From contig CM054155.1 of the NCBI GenBank assembly GCA_028751875.1, positions 1,249,306 to 1,313,305 of the forward strand: a stretch of 64,000 nucleotides of DNA, written 5' to 3'. Made by a program: the position numbers and the translations under genes. Source of the DNA: Rapana venosa (Eukaryota > Mollusca > Gastropoda > Neogastropoda > Muricidae). Positions 46,466 to 57,109 of the stretch are shown piece after piece. Below the pieces are notes generated by a model that saw only the letters and a list, made by a program, of their open reading frames with translations, did not search any database and had not been told where the DNA came from. Within the stretch, counting starts at the first letter, position 1. Every line of letters begins with the position of its first letter.

Positions 46466-49400
46466 CACACACACACACACACACCATTATGTGCTGGTGG
46501 GAACGGATGACAAAATTGACAAAACTGCATACACACGGGGACTGAATGTAAAAAAGCACATGAGCGCTTATTCCATTATCCTCGAAATAAAAGAATAAAA
46601 CAAATAAAATATAAAATAAAACACACACACAAATGCATTTGATAATGATAAACAATATATAATAATTAATAAAACATCAATTAATAAAATATCTTCTTTT
46701 TTTAAATCTCTTTTTTTCCTTTCTAGACAGACACCATGGTAGACAGTACCACACTGTGCAGGGGGACGTGGAATGTCAATGTCTATGACATCATGACCGT
46801 TTTTCCTGGTGCAGTGTTGTCATACACTGTCGACATAAGTTGCCCGTTTTTCCTGGTGCAGTGTTGTCATATACTGTCAACATGTGTTGCCCGTTTTTCC
46901 TGGTGCAGTGTTGTCATACACTGTCAACATGTGTTGACCGTTTTTCCTGGTGCAGTGTTGTCATACACTGTCAACATGTGTTGACCGTTTTTCCTGGTGC
47001 AGTGTTGTCATACACTGTCAACATGTGTTGACCGTTTTTCCTGGTGCAGTGTTGTCATATATTGTCAACATGTGTTGACTGTTTTTCCTGGTGCAGTGTT
47101 GTCATATACTGTCAACATGTGTTGACTGTTTTTCCTGGTGCAGTGTTGTGATCCACACAGAGTTTCAGGCCACGTCACAGCAAACACAGTCACCACTGGC
47201 GATGTTTTCAAACACTGACTGGTGACACTGTGCAGTGTTTACAAACAAGTGTGGCCAGGCAATGACATGTACTGATGCAGGCCATTGGGTTCTACAGGAG
47301 TAGGCACAGCCTTTTCTGGCGTATACCATGTTTAAAATGACATGACGGCAGTGTCAGGGTCTATGACATCATGGAATGTCAGGGTCTATGACATCACAGC
47401 AGTGTCAGGGTCTATGACATCATGGAATGTCAGGGTCTATGACATTGTGGAATGTCAGGGTCTATGACATCACAGCAGTGCAATGAGGGGGACGTGGAAT
47501 GTCAGGGTCTATGACATCATGGAATGTCAGAGTCTATGACATCACAGCAGTGCAGGGTCTATGACATCATGGAATGTCAGGGTCTATGACATGGAATGTC
47601 AGGGTCTATGACATCATGGCAGTGTCAGGGTCTATGACATCACAGCAGTGCAGGGTCTATGACATCATGGAATGTCATGGTCTATGACATCATGGAATGT
47701 CAGTGTCTATGACATCATGGCAGTGTCAGGGTCTATGACATCACAGCAGTGCAGTGAGGGGGACGTGGAATGTCAGGGTCTATGACATCACAGCAGTGTC
47801 AGGGTCTATGACATCACAGCAGTGCAGGGGGAGGAGATGAAGACAGTTGGATCATGACATCCACCCACATGTGACAGGTGCCTGAGAAGCTGCGAGGGTC
47901 AGAGTTGAGCACGAACAGTCTGCTTTCTCATCTTTAGAACTGTGAGACTTTACTGGTGATGCCTCACACTGTCTGCCCACCTGTCACATCTGCTGCATTT
48001 CTAGAGGACTTAGGTACAGGAAGAGCTGCACGCCATGTCGGGCCTGGAGCCACCCAACACACATGTAGAGCAAGGACAGGCGACTCACCAAGATGTCTCC
48101 TTCCTGAGGAACGTCAGCCAGTTTGCTCTTCTGCTGCCCGTCGTGAAACATGGTGCCGTCCTGTCGCAGCACCCATGACCCCGGGTCTGTGCCCAAAGGG
48201 ACGGTGTTGACGCTGCACTGCTCTGTGGCCAGCCCCACCCCCCATATACCTGCACAACAGTTTAACACATAATTCAACAGTGTTGACGCTGCACTGCTCT
48301 ATAGTAACCCCACCCCCCATATGCCTGCACAACAGTTTAACACATAATTCAACAGTGTTGACACTACTCTTTAGTAACCTCACCCCCCATATGCCTGCAC
48401 AACAGTTTAACACATAATTCAACAGTCAGTGTTGACGCTACACTGCTCTATAGTAACCCCACCCCCCATATACCTGCACAACAGTTTAACACATAATTCA
48501 ACAGTCAGTGTTGACGCTACTGTATAGTAACCCCACCCCCCATATGCCTGCACAACAGTTTAACACATAATTCAACAGTGCTGACACTGCTCTATAGTAA
48601 CCCCACCCCCCATATGCCTGCACAACAGTTTAACACATAATTCAACAGTCAGTGTTGATGCTACACTGCTTTGTGGCTATAGAGTACAGTAACCCCCACT
48701 CTATACCTGCACAGCAAAACACAAAATTCAATCCCGTGCACATTCAAACCCACCCACCTTTCATGAAACTTGATAGAGAAGGCCAACACACCACTGAAGA
48801 AACTAATGATGATATTGAGGATTGAGGGGGGTGAGGCAAGACATGGCTGGTGGCATGGATGACATGAACATACCCAGCATGTACCCTCTGACGTCTGTGC
48901 ACCTTGGCTTCAATACAGTTCCCCCAGTTCACCCAGCTGTAAATGGGTACCTGCCCTCTTTAGGGTGAGGGAAGGTAAAGCAGCGAGAGAGAGGAGATGG
49001 GCACCACCCACTATATGCTGGCCCCTGGAGAAGTTGAGGTGTCTGATGCCTCACTCCTCTACGACCTTATAGGTTATGGGACACCTTTACCCTCTGACCT
49101 GGAGAGTGACGGCATGTATGGTTCAAATGACACTCCTATAACATGCTGCCTTAACCTGACCACTTTATTTCAGGACAACACACAGCTTGTTCTGCATGGT
49201 GCAGTAGGCTTGTGAGATTTCTTCTGTGAGAAAACAATTTAACATATGAAAAGAAATAACTGAAATTTTTCCTTCTCTGCCATTTAAAAAAAATCAGTTT
49301 GTTTAAAAAAATACTGTTAAAAGATATTGAATAAATGACATTCAACCTGACATACAATTTTGTGGGCTAATGTAATGTGAAAACAAGTTTGATGTCGTAA

Positions 49401-51974
49401 AAGGGCATCATTTAAGCTTTCATTTGATGTATAACATGTCTATCTTGTGGCCATTGTTTGCTTTCTGAGAATGTTATAGAGTATAAGTTCATGTAAGGTC
49501 TTGGAATAAGCTAAACTGAGCGAAATGTTAAGAGTTTATCTATTCGTCTTTGAAAGACGATAATGAGATGACAATGATTTATCTTTGAAAGATGATAATG
49601 AGATGACAATGAATTTATCTATTTATCTTTGAAAGATGATAATGAGATGACAATGAATTTATCTATTTATCTTTGAAAGATAATAATGAGATGACATTGA
49701 CAATGAATTTATCTACTTATCTTTGAAAGATGATAATCAGATGACAATGTTGGTGGCACAAAAAGTTCAGTTTCGCTGTTATTTCCTAACAGGTACGATA
49801 CACACAGCACTTTGGACATGCAGATCTATGCACTGATCTGTTTTGGCAACGAGACAGTACTGCTCTGAGTCAGTGCTGTAAGGTAGAGACAGGAGCCAGC
49901 TCCACTGACCTGTACACTGTATCTTGATCTCGAAGTAGGCCTTGTTCTGAAAGATGGGGTTGGTGGCCAGCGCTGCCCCTGTCCCGCATATCCTCCTCCC
50001 ATTCTTCACTATCACCACCTCGTTTCCTGCACACAAAAACACAGTCAAACAAGTCATAACTGCAAACAAAATCAACCACATGGAACATGCACAGTCTCCA
50101 AAACAGCTCACACTTGACCCTAACTGGAGACAGAGTGTAAGAAAACGGTGCAGGCGCACAGCGGTGCTGCACAATGTGCTGTGTTCAGGACACAGTTCAC
50201 AGCCTGAGCACTCAGCAGATGGGGACAGACAGATCCATGCGTCTGTTGCCCTGAGAGTGATTTCATTGCTTCAGACACAGACAGCAGCTCTATGTCAAGC
50301 ACCCCATTCCCTGCACTACAACCCACTCTCTACACTACAGGCAGACCATTTTGCTGCTGCCCAGAACTCAGCCAGACAGGAACTGTGCACAAATACTTCT
50401 GCTGGCCTGCACCTTGCATACCTTGGCGGGGGTATGCTATTTCACCACTTGCCAAGGTTGGGTTTTGTTTTGCTGTTGTTCATTTGTTTTTCATCTATAT
50501 TGTTTAGTTTTAGTACCTGAAAAGCTATACACAATATAATCATTATGTGCTATGGACAAATAAATGAGTTATTTCCCTTCCATCACTCTAATGGTGCACA
50601 TGACTCATCAGCAATGGTGGGAACAGATGGGATGTGAGGGTTGTTTTGGGGGGTGGGTTTTTTTTAACAGTTACTGAGCTAGTAGTGCATGTGTAAGGAA
50701 TCCCATGATCAAAACTGCATAAGGGACATGCAGACTTCACAGTCAAAAGCTGGAGGTCAACCCCACTGACCTCTTAGCTCAAGCTGTTATATTGCCTCAC
50801 AATTTGGTAAGTAAAAGTATAGTGCCTATCTCATTTTGTTAATCATGAATGAGTAGTTCTCCAGAGTTGGCAACTTGTGAGGGTGCAAGCCATTTATGGC
50901 ACACGAGTGCAAGCCATTTATGGCACACGGGTGCAAGCCATTTATGGCACACACACAGAGTTATATTTTAGTTCTAGATCTATTACTTACCTACAGATCT
51001 GTCAAAATTTATACATTCTTGATTATCTCCAATACCACCACATTTGCAACCATTTTCACTCACAATTAAATAACTAAGGTAGTCGCATTCTAACTTGATG
51101 AATGGCGTCTAAACATGACACCTGTGTGTATGCAGTTGTTTTTGGTTTTTTACATGTTGTCATCCATTTCTACTGTCAGCATTCAGGTCACTGGCAGTGG
51201 CAATGTTGGCCAATACTCCAATACAGGCAATGGGCAATCATTACTTTTTCTACTTAACACTTTGCTGTTGGTGAGGGTTTTTTTAGGGTTTTGTCTTAAG
51301 TCTTTTTTCTTTTTCTTATTATAATCGTACATGGTTTTGTATTTGTTGAGGAATATTTTCCTTAGTTTCTTCCCAATCACAACTTAGGACAGTCACTAAG
51401 TCAGTGAGTCATTTCATTTCATTTAATGATTTACACAATATGATTATTATATTTTATTACTTTTTTCAGAGAGTAAAAAAGTGTGACGCACAGTATGAGG
51501 ATTATGTATGGGCTATGAAGAAAAGCAAAGGTTTACCACTACCAGTGCTCAAGATGTCACTGAAAATCTTGCAGACCTCTAAATGACATTCAACTCTGGC
51601 TTAAAGTTAAACAATTCTACCTGACTTCTACTGTTCTAGGACTTTTTCCATCATCCTGCATCAATGCACTTTAAGAGACAGAATCATGGGCAATGTAACT
51701 TGTAGAGCCCATCCTTCTGCAGGTCACAGATCGCATGCTGGGTGAGTTTGTAACATCCATCCATGCCACCAGCCATAACTGGCCCATTCTTCTATGAAAG
51801 GTGGAAAAAGTGTACTTACTTTACTGTGCTCATGTGCAAGATGTTCAGACTTCAGTTTGTGTTAAAAATACAGGACCTCAGCTTATATCTAGTCTCACCA
51901 GAGAGCTTTTCATGGAAACAGAATTAGTACCAATAAATCTAACTGAACTCCAGACAAAGTGTGTGTGAGTGTGT

Positions 51975-52005
<31 letters not shown>

Positions 52006-52728
52006 GGAATGAGACTCAAACCTGCACCCTCTGATCAAGAATTTGTTATAAATGCCAACCTCCAGGTCCCACAAAAAGCCCCCACAAAAAAGAATGTTTC
52101 AAATGTTTGCTGATGCCTAACATTATGTGTTAATTAATGTCAATAATAAATTTTACATTGTCATGATCCTTGTGCAAGGAACCTTCTCCTTTTTCATAAA
52201 AAGTCTTCTTCTTCTATAGATAGATCTACAGAATTATAAGCTTTTAGCTTGTTGCTGCTCTGTTATAAGTGTCTGGTATGTATATATACTGTGTATGATT
52301 TCTTTTGAATAAAATCGTGTTTAAATCAATGAAGTTAATAATTCCCATGTCAATAATTCTGCCACCTTTTGCCTTGGGGTCTGCTCTACTAAGCATTGTT
52401 TTGGCAGACAATCATCACATTAAAATGATTCATTTTAAAAAGTCAAAGCATTCAAGCAGAGCCCTGATATAGCTGTAAAGATGAGTGGCAGAATAGCCAC
52501 TGATTCAGTCTTCTTCTCATAATAATAATAAATGGAACTAATAATTTTATAAAGCGCTATATCTTGCAAAGACAAATCAAAGCGCACGCATTCAACCTAA
52601 TCTTACAGTTACACAGTCATGCAACCAATGACAAACAATCAATAGTTTAAACAAACAGTTATTACAAACATGGTACGCTGCAAACCAAATCTATGAAATA
52701 AAATTTCAATAGTCAAATGATTTACAAA

Positions 52729-52773
<45 letters not shown>

Positions 52774-54439
52774 GTCATATACTTTAGCAGGGTGATGGGA
52801 CATGGGTTAGTGAAGGTGGGACAGTACTGATATGAAACAGGAGGGGAAAATCTTAGGTTTGAAATAAATATGTCCTGAGACTGGATTTAAAAGTGTCATA
52901 TCTAGGCTTCTGGCGAAGACAGAGAGGGAGCTCATTCCAGGTTGATGGACCCGAAATAGAGAAAGAGCAGTGGCCAAAGGTGGATTGGTTGAATCTAGGT
53001 ATTTGTAGGCACAAGGTATATGCAGCAGAGTGGAGGGAACGTGAAGGAGTGTACAGGTGCAGACATTCACAGAGGTAGGAGGGTGCAGTTTTGTGGAGGC
53101 ATTTGTAACAGAGGGTACTGATCTTATAATTTACTCTGTGGCACAAGCAGCCAGTGGAGAGATTGCAAGAGAGGGGTAATGTGCTCGGATTTTTTCTTTC
53201 TGAGGACTAGTCAAGCTGCGGAGTTTTGTATACGTTGAAGGGAGTGGATAGATGATGCTGGCAGACCAGCCAAAAGAGAACTGCAACATTCCAGACGTGA
53301 AAGAACGAGAGAAGCAACAAGCCTGGACGCTGCACTTTCGAACTGCACCAACCAACAGTAGCACGACTGACAGGCCCGGGTGATGAATTCTTGCACAGAG
53401 AGTGTGCTGTCAACAACAACACCTAGATACTTCACAGCAGTGGACAGAGGGACTGACGCACCACTGAAGCTGCCGTAAAGGAAGAGAGTCTGTGTTCTGT
53501 CCCTTCAGCTATTGTCTGTCGATTGTCATGAGAGTGAAAATGTGCTGAAATGCTGTTAAGCACCTGACAAGTCAGGCCCAACATATCCGACTGACATGGG
53601 AGAGAATTATGTTTTTAAGTCTTTCTATGTTTCAGGAAAAAAGGCGGGAGAATGGACTTAATAAAAGGAAAACAAATAAGAAGGAGGTAACAGGAATATA
53701 TATTTAAAAAAAAGAAAGAAAGATAAACTTGGCAGTCTAAACAAAGAGAGGGATAGAAAGGAGGGCATTCCTAGCGCAGAATTTCCGGAACTAGGTGGTG
53801 GGGATGCTATTAATACTGACTCAGACAGACAGACACACACACACACACACACACAGTGATTCACTGCTGCCAGTGCTGGCCCATCCCAACAACTTTGACA
53901 AAAGACCTTACAGTTAGTGAGTTACACTTGTACCAAGCACTAATTCAGCATTAACGCCCCACACCCCTCCCCGGGTGAAATGACACTTTTCTCTGCAGTG
54001 CAATCCCAAAACATGACGATAACTTGATCGTTACGGCGTTAGTCAGGGCAAGAATTGCTAAATTTTCATCCACACCCAACATACTACCATAGGATATCTG
54101 AATACCGCCATGTTACAGCTGTTTTCTGTATTTTGAGTTTTAAATACTCAATTCAAATTTCAATAACCTTACACACTCTTTTTTTCTTTTTTCTCACAGC
54201 CCACAATTCATAATGATCAACAAACTAACTTCACAAACTTGTGTCAGTTGTGTCAGAGAAAGTAGTACCATACTAAATTAACCATTGTTCAAGACATTCC
54301 ATCATGTCAGATAATACTAATGGTTCTCACCAACACGAGAGGTGTCTAGTTTGACGACTGGTATTTCTCTGAGTGGTACATGGCCGGTCCCAAACGCTCC
54401 TTCTCGACAACATCGAAAGCAGAAAATGTAAGACGCCAT
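45168..54439 (-). CDS. SPRYD7: SPRYD7, SPRY domain-containing protein 7 (complete, five coding exons)
   Basis: Exons in transcript order are 54439-54331, 50026-49910, 48249-48089, 46423-46321 and 45265-45168. Together they have 588 bases, 195 residues plus stop, against about 196 in vertebrates. Conserved blocks: N-terminal Cys-rich CFRCCREG, GTGHVPLREIPVVKLDT, EVVIVKNGRRICGTG, QNKAYFEIKIQCTGIWGVGL, VPLGTDPGSWVLRQDG, PQEGDIL, GISYDHIEMNFFLNG, GIKGTVYPVFY and FDRFYHQPPSGYDSIM. The protein is a single SPRY/B30.2 beta-sandwich without RING or B-box; the family has no established enzymatic role. Start 54439 fits the family N-terminus, though an in-frame ATG lies upstream at 54514. Confidence 0.97.
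45404..45472. repeat. (CA)n microsatellite
   Basis: About 30 CA dinucleotides in SPRYD7 intron 4. Confidence 0.97.
45830..46320. repeat. CA-rich compound repeat next to exon 4 donor
   Basis: ACACACATACATGACATACACACC-type units alternating with GATACACACAGATATACACG, plus an AT block at 45893-45940. It runs up to the donor of exon 4. Confidence 0.93.
46321..46423 (-). CDS. SPRYD7: SPRYD7 exon 4
   Basis: On the - strand the acceptor is TGTGTGTGCAG and the donor TTTTATG|GTATGA. Encodes GISYDHIEMNFFLNGEPL, then TPFLGIKGTVYPVFY plus one base. The acceptor is preceded (- strand) by a (GT)n tract, the same arrangement as PCID2 exon F. Confidence 0.96.
46424..46486. repeat. (CA)n microsatellite abutting exon 4 acceptor
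   Basis: CACACA tract immediately upstream (in transcript sense) of SPRYD7 exon 4, read as GTGTGTG before the CAG. Confidence 0.95.
46487..46630 (+). mobile_element. SINE family S3, inverted fragment
   Basis: Complement of the S3 body: TGTGCTGGTGGGAACGGATG and CACACGGGGACTGAATG with CCATTATCCTCGAAATAAAAG. The opposite orientation to copies inside PCID2, but the same relative to transcription. Confidence 0.65.
46795..47150. repeat. 47-bp minisatellite
   Basis: Seven to eight units of CCGTTTTTCCTGGTGCAGTG then TTGTCATACACTGTCAACAT. Confidence 0.95.
47340..47840. repeat. ~25-bp minisatellite
   Basis: About 20 units of GTCAGGGTCTATGACATCAT plus GGAAT or CACAGCAGT. Confidence 0.95.
48089..48249 (-). 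CDS. SPRYD7: SPRYD7 exon 3
   Basis: - strand acceptor CTGTTGTGCAG, donor ATCTTG|GTGAGT. Encodes IWGVGLATEQCSVNTVPLG, then SWVLRQDGTMFHDGQQ and ADVPQEGDIL. Its 5' portion is copied repeatedly upstream in intron 2. Confidence 0.97.
48250..48712 (-). repeat. Exon-boundary minisatellite with six decoy acceptors
   Basis: Six units of 70-89 bp stand upstream of exon 3 on the transcript strand. Each carries the intron end (TTTAAACTGTTGTGCAG) and a copy of the exon start (GCATATGGGGGGTGGGG...GAGCAGTG). Acceptor copies fall at about 48325, 48395, 48474, 48548, 48618 and 48707. The 48324 copy, and others with TTACTATAG, would hit an in-frame stop within about nine codons. Confidence 0.93.
48893..49092 (+). 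mobile_element. SINE family S2, 5'-truncated
   Basis: Body shared with 33480-33668: TTCACCCAGCTGTAAATGGG, CTGCCCTCTTTAGGGTGAGG and ACGACCTTATAGGTTATGGG. The tRNA/5S head is missing. Confidence 0.75.
49545..49745. repeat. 44-bp minisatellite
   Basis: Four units of TATCTTTGAAAGATGATAAT then GAGATGACAATGAATT; ATCTTTGAAAGAT is a near-palindrome. Confidence 0.93.
49910..50026 (-). CDS. SPRYD7: SPRYD7 exon 2
   Basis: - strand acceptor TTTTGTGTGCAG, donor TACAG|GTCAGT. Encodes NEVVIVKNGRRICGTG, then ALATNPIFQNKAYFEIKIQC, the start of the SPRY fold. Confidence 0.97.
50876..50952. repeat. 27-bp triplicate
   Basis: Three copies of GGTGCAAGCCATTTATGGCA in SPRYD7 intron 1. Confidence 0.9.
51690..52085 (-). 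mobile_element. SINE family S3, long copy
   Basis: Runs from GAGCCCATCCTTCTGCAGGT through CAGGACCTCAGCTTATATC to a tRNA-like end (complement of CAGGTTTGAGTC). An internal (GT)n and a G run occur at 51960-52008. Confidence 0.65.
52517..53520 (-). mobile_element. L2/CR1-like LINE, longest copy
   Basis: On the - strand: RT motifs after the catalytic core (KYLGVVVDSTLSVQEF, LSRLECCSSLLAGLPA, HSLQRIQNSA), then the C-terminal tail ([44 protein letters not shown]), then a 3' UTR with an AGCGC motif, and an (ATT)n tail at 52520-52533. Frameshifts separate the parts, so it is a pseudogene. It sits in SPRYD7 intron 1, same strand as the gene. Confidence 0.9.
53530..53825 (+). mobile_element. Dispersed repeat family S5
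   Basis: Matches 2735-2995 over most of its length: CACCTGACAAGTCAGGCCCA, TTTTTAAGTCTTTCT, AACAAAGAGAGGGATAGAAA and GGTGGTGGGGATGCT. Structure otherwise unknown, probably a SINE body. Confidence 0.6.
54331..54439 (-). CDS. SPRYD7: SPRYD7 exon 1 (start)
   Basis: ATG at 54439-54437 encodes MASYIFCFRCCREGAFG, then TGHVPLREIPVVKLDTSRV plus one base; donor GTTG|GTGAGA. The CxxCC cluster near the N-terminus is a family feature. A longer in-frame start at 54514 would add 25 residues not seen in the family. Confidence 0.95.
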
Positions 54440-54890
54440 CTTGGCCTGAACCGGAAATGACAATCTGTAAGTTGCAGTTTCCGTTGAATATGTAACCAGA
54501 GGATGCGCATTCAAAGTAATTTAGTAATGAAATATCGGAAATCTCCGGTGGGATGTAAATATAATCACAACAACAGCTTCAAAGTAGTAATAGTACAGTA
54601 GGTTATGGTAATGGTTGGCTGTGGGTACTGTCCCTGTAGGTTATAAGATACCTCCACTTCAAAGTAGACTAATCAAGGACAGAACTAGGATGGTGATGGT
54701 TGATGGCACAGTCCTGAAATCGATAATTATAGGATAACTAAATTGGGGCTAACCAATTCTAACTTGCAAGCCCGGGGGATTCTTTGCTTAATAGCAGGCT
54801 TGCTTCTTCTTTCTTCGTCTTTAAAAAGAATCACAAACATAGTTTCTTGAGTCAGTTGGTTAACTTAAAAAAAGCTTTTCCTTTTGCTAG
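54440..54890 (-). promoter_or_regulatory. Probable SPRYD7 5' UTR/promoter zone
   Basis: Repeat-free stretch upstream of the start codon, including a CpG-containing segment near 54340-54545. No TATA box is evident at a plausible distance. An inverted CCAAT (ATTGGC) lies at 54893. The transcription start cannot be fixed from sequence alone. Confidence 0.35.
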
Positions 54891-54927
54891 GTGATTGGCT
54901 ATGGAACTTGGAGGGTGGCACTACGCT

Positions 54928-54953
54928 TGTGTGTGTGTGTGTGTAGTGTGAGT

Positions 54954-54985
<32 letters not shown>

Positions 54986-55160
54986 TTGTGTGTGTGTGTG
55001 CGTGTGTTTGTGTGTGTGTTTGTGTGTGTATGTATGTGTGTGTGTTTGTGTGTGTGTGTATTTGTGTGTGTGTTTGTGTGTGTATGTATGTGTGTGTGTA
55101 TTTGTGTGTGTGTGTGTATGTATGTGTGTGTGTATGTATGTGTGTGTGTGTGTGTGTGAT
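54928..55160. repeat. (GT)n compound microsatellite
   Basis: GTGTGTTTGTGTGTGTGTAT units with GTATGTAT interruptions. Confidence 0.96.
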
Positions 55161-55199
55161 ATCTTCAATTTAACATTGATTCACATCTTGTTATTTCAG

Positions 55200-55468
55200 A
55201 GGGGTACTGAGCCAACCTCAACCATCACTAGTGTAGGTACTGAGCCAACCTCAACCATCACTAGTGTAGGTACTGAGCCAACCTCAACCATCACTTGTGT
55301 AGGTACTGAGCCAACCTCAACCATCACTTGTGTAGGTACTGAGCCAACCTCAACCATCACTTGTGTAGGTACTGAGCCAACCTCAACCATCACTTGTGTA
55401 GGTACTGAGCCAACCTCAACCATCACTTGTGTAGGTACTGAGCCAACCTCAACCATCACTTGTGGTCC
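55200..55468. repeat. 33-bp minisatellite
   Basis: Eight units of GTAGGTACTGAGCCAACCTC then AACCATCACTTGT. Open in both directions because 33 is divisible by three. Confidence 0.96.
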
Positions 55469-55505
55469 TTTCCCTTTTCTGGAACATTGAGTCAGGTTAT
55501 GACGT

Positions 55506-55675
<170 letters not shown>

Positions 55676-55780
55676 CACATCTTCCCCTCCCTACTTTGAT
55701 AAGTTCTTTAACTCTTTTCTTATATCAGTAATATTGAACAGATGTTACAATGACAACAACAAAACAACAACAACAACAAC

Positions 55781-55834
<54 letters not shown>

Positions 55835-55920
55835 TGCACACTAGTTTGGTGGGTTATATATATATATATATATATATACCTTTTTCAGTTTTCTATATGT
55901 TGGCTTGGGGTTTTTTTGCG

Positions 55921-56263
55921 TTTGGAGGGTGCAGTTTTGTGGAGATATTTGTAACAGAGGGTACTGATCTTATAATTTACTCTCTGTGGCACAGGCAGCC
56001 AGTGGAGAGATCGCAAGAGAGGGGTAATGTGCAAGGATAAAGAGCAGAGGGCTCAATGCGGATCCTTGGTGCACTTCTACTTTTGTCTCAAAGCTTTCTG
56101 ACGTCCCAATTATAGTTTTCACTTTTGATCTGGAGTTCTTGTACAAAGTCATAACCATTGAGATGGTGTGCTCCGGTACACCTTGTTTCCTCAAGGCCCA
56201 TTGGATTGCCTTTCTGGGTACTCTATCAAAAGCTTTTTCCAGGTCAACAAAGATGTGCGTCAA
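55921..56263 (-). mobile_element. Chimeric LINE fragment
   Basis: On the - strand, 56263-56040 gives an RT palm fragment of one LINE type (FVDLEKAFDRVPRKAI, HQGSALSPLLFI). At 56038 the sequence switches to the L2/CR1-like RT tail also found at 53200-53085 (AHYPSLAISPLAACATES). Two different element families are joined without a gap. Confidence 0.8.
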
Positions 56264-56527
56264 GCTCTTTTTCTACATCATATACTTTTCCTGCAGTTGT
56301 TTCACAATAAATATTGCATCTATGGTTGAACTGACATATTGCCGAATTTATTGAAGTCGTTGTGATGGAGGAAAGTTTATGTTCGGTCCCTATGAGCATG
56401 GCTTCAGCTTTATCAGTCAGACACTCTATGCTGGATTTCGAAGTGTCAGCAAAAGAGACAAATCTGAATTGATAAAAAACAGAAGGGCAACTGCTGGCTG
56501 AAAAAGGCAGTGTTGATCAGCTGTGAT

Positions 56528-56737
56528 TGCTGTGTGCAGTGTGCTGTGTGCAGTGTGCTGTGTGCAGTGTGCTGTGTGCTGTGTGCAGTGTGCTGTGTGC
56601 TGTGTGCTGTGTGCAGTGTGCTGTGTGCAGTGTGCTGTGTGCAGTGTGCAGTGTGCTGTGTGCTGTGTGCAGTGTGCTGTGTGCAGTGTGCTGTGTGCAG
56701 TGTGCAGTGTGCTGTGTGCTGTGTGCTGTGTGCAGGG
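56528..56737. repeat. 7-bp two-letter minisatellite
   Basis: About 30 heptamers of two kinds, GTGTGCA and GTGTGCT, in irregular order (GTGCTGTGTGCAGTGTGC). Open in all frames. Confidence 0.95.
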
Positions 56738-56883
56738 CAACAGCAGGGTGCTGCAGGCCTGGGAAACAACAGCCCTGTTCAGCTCCAGGGCACTGGCAGT
56801 GCGTTCCAACCACCAGCACTTTGCCTGACTGTGGAGACTTATCATGGGAAAGCCAGAAGTGCATTGCACAACACAACTGATGG

Positions 56884-56915
<32 letters not shown>

Positions 56916-57019
56916 ACAACATCTACAACATTAGCAGTAGCAGCAACAACAACACAGTACAACATTAGCAGCAGTAACAACACAACACGTCTCCAACATT
57001 AGCAGCAGTAAGCAACAGC

Positions 57020-57022
57020 CAC

Positions 57023-57104
<82 letters not shown>
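57020..57104. repeat. (CA)n microsatellite
   Basis: About 40 CA dinucleotides. An (ATC)n tract is at 56884-56914. Confidence 0.97.
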
Positions 57105-57108
<4 letters not shown>

Positions 57109-57109
57109 A

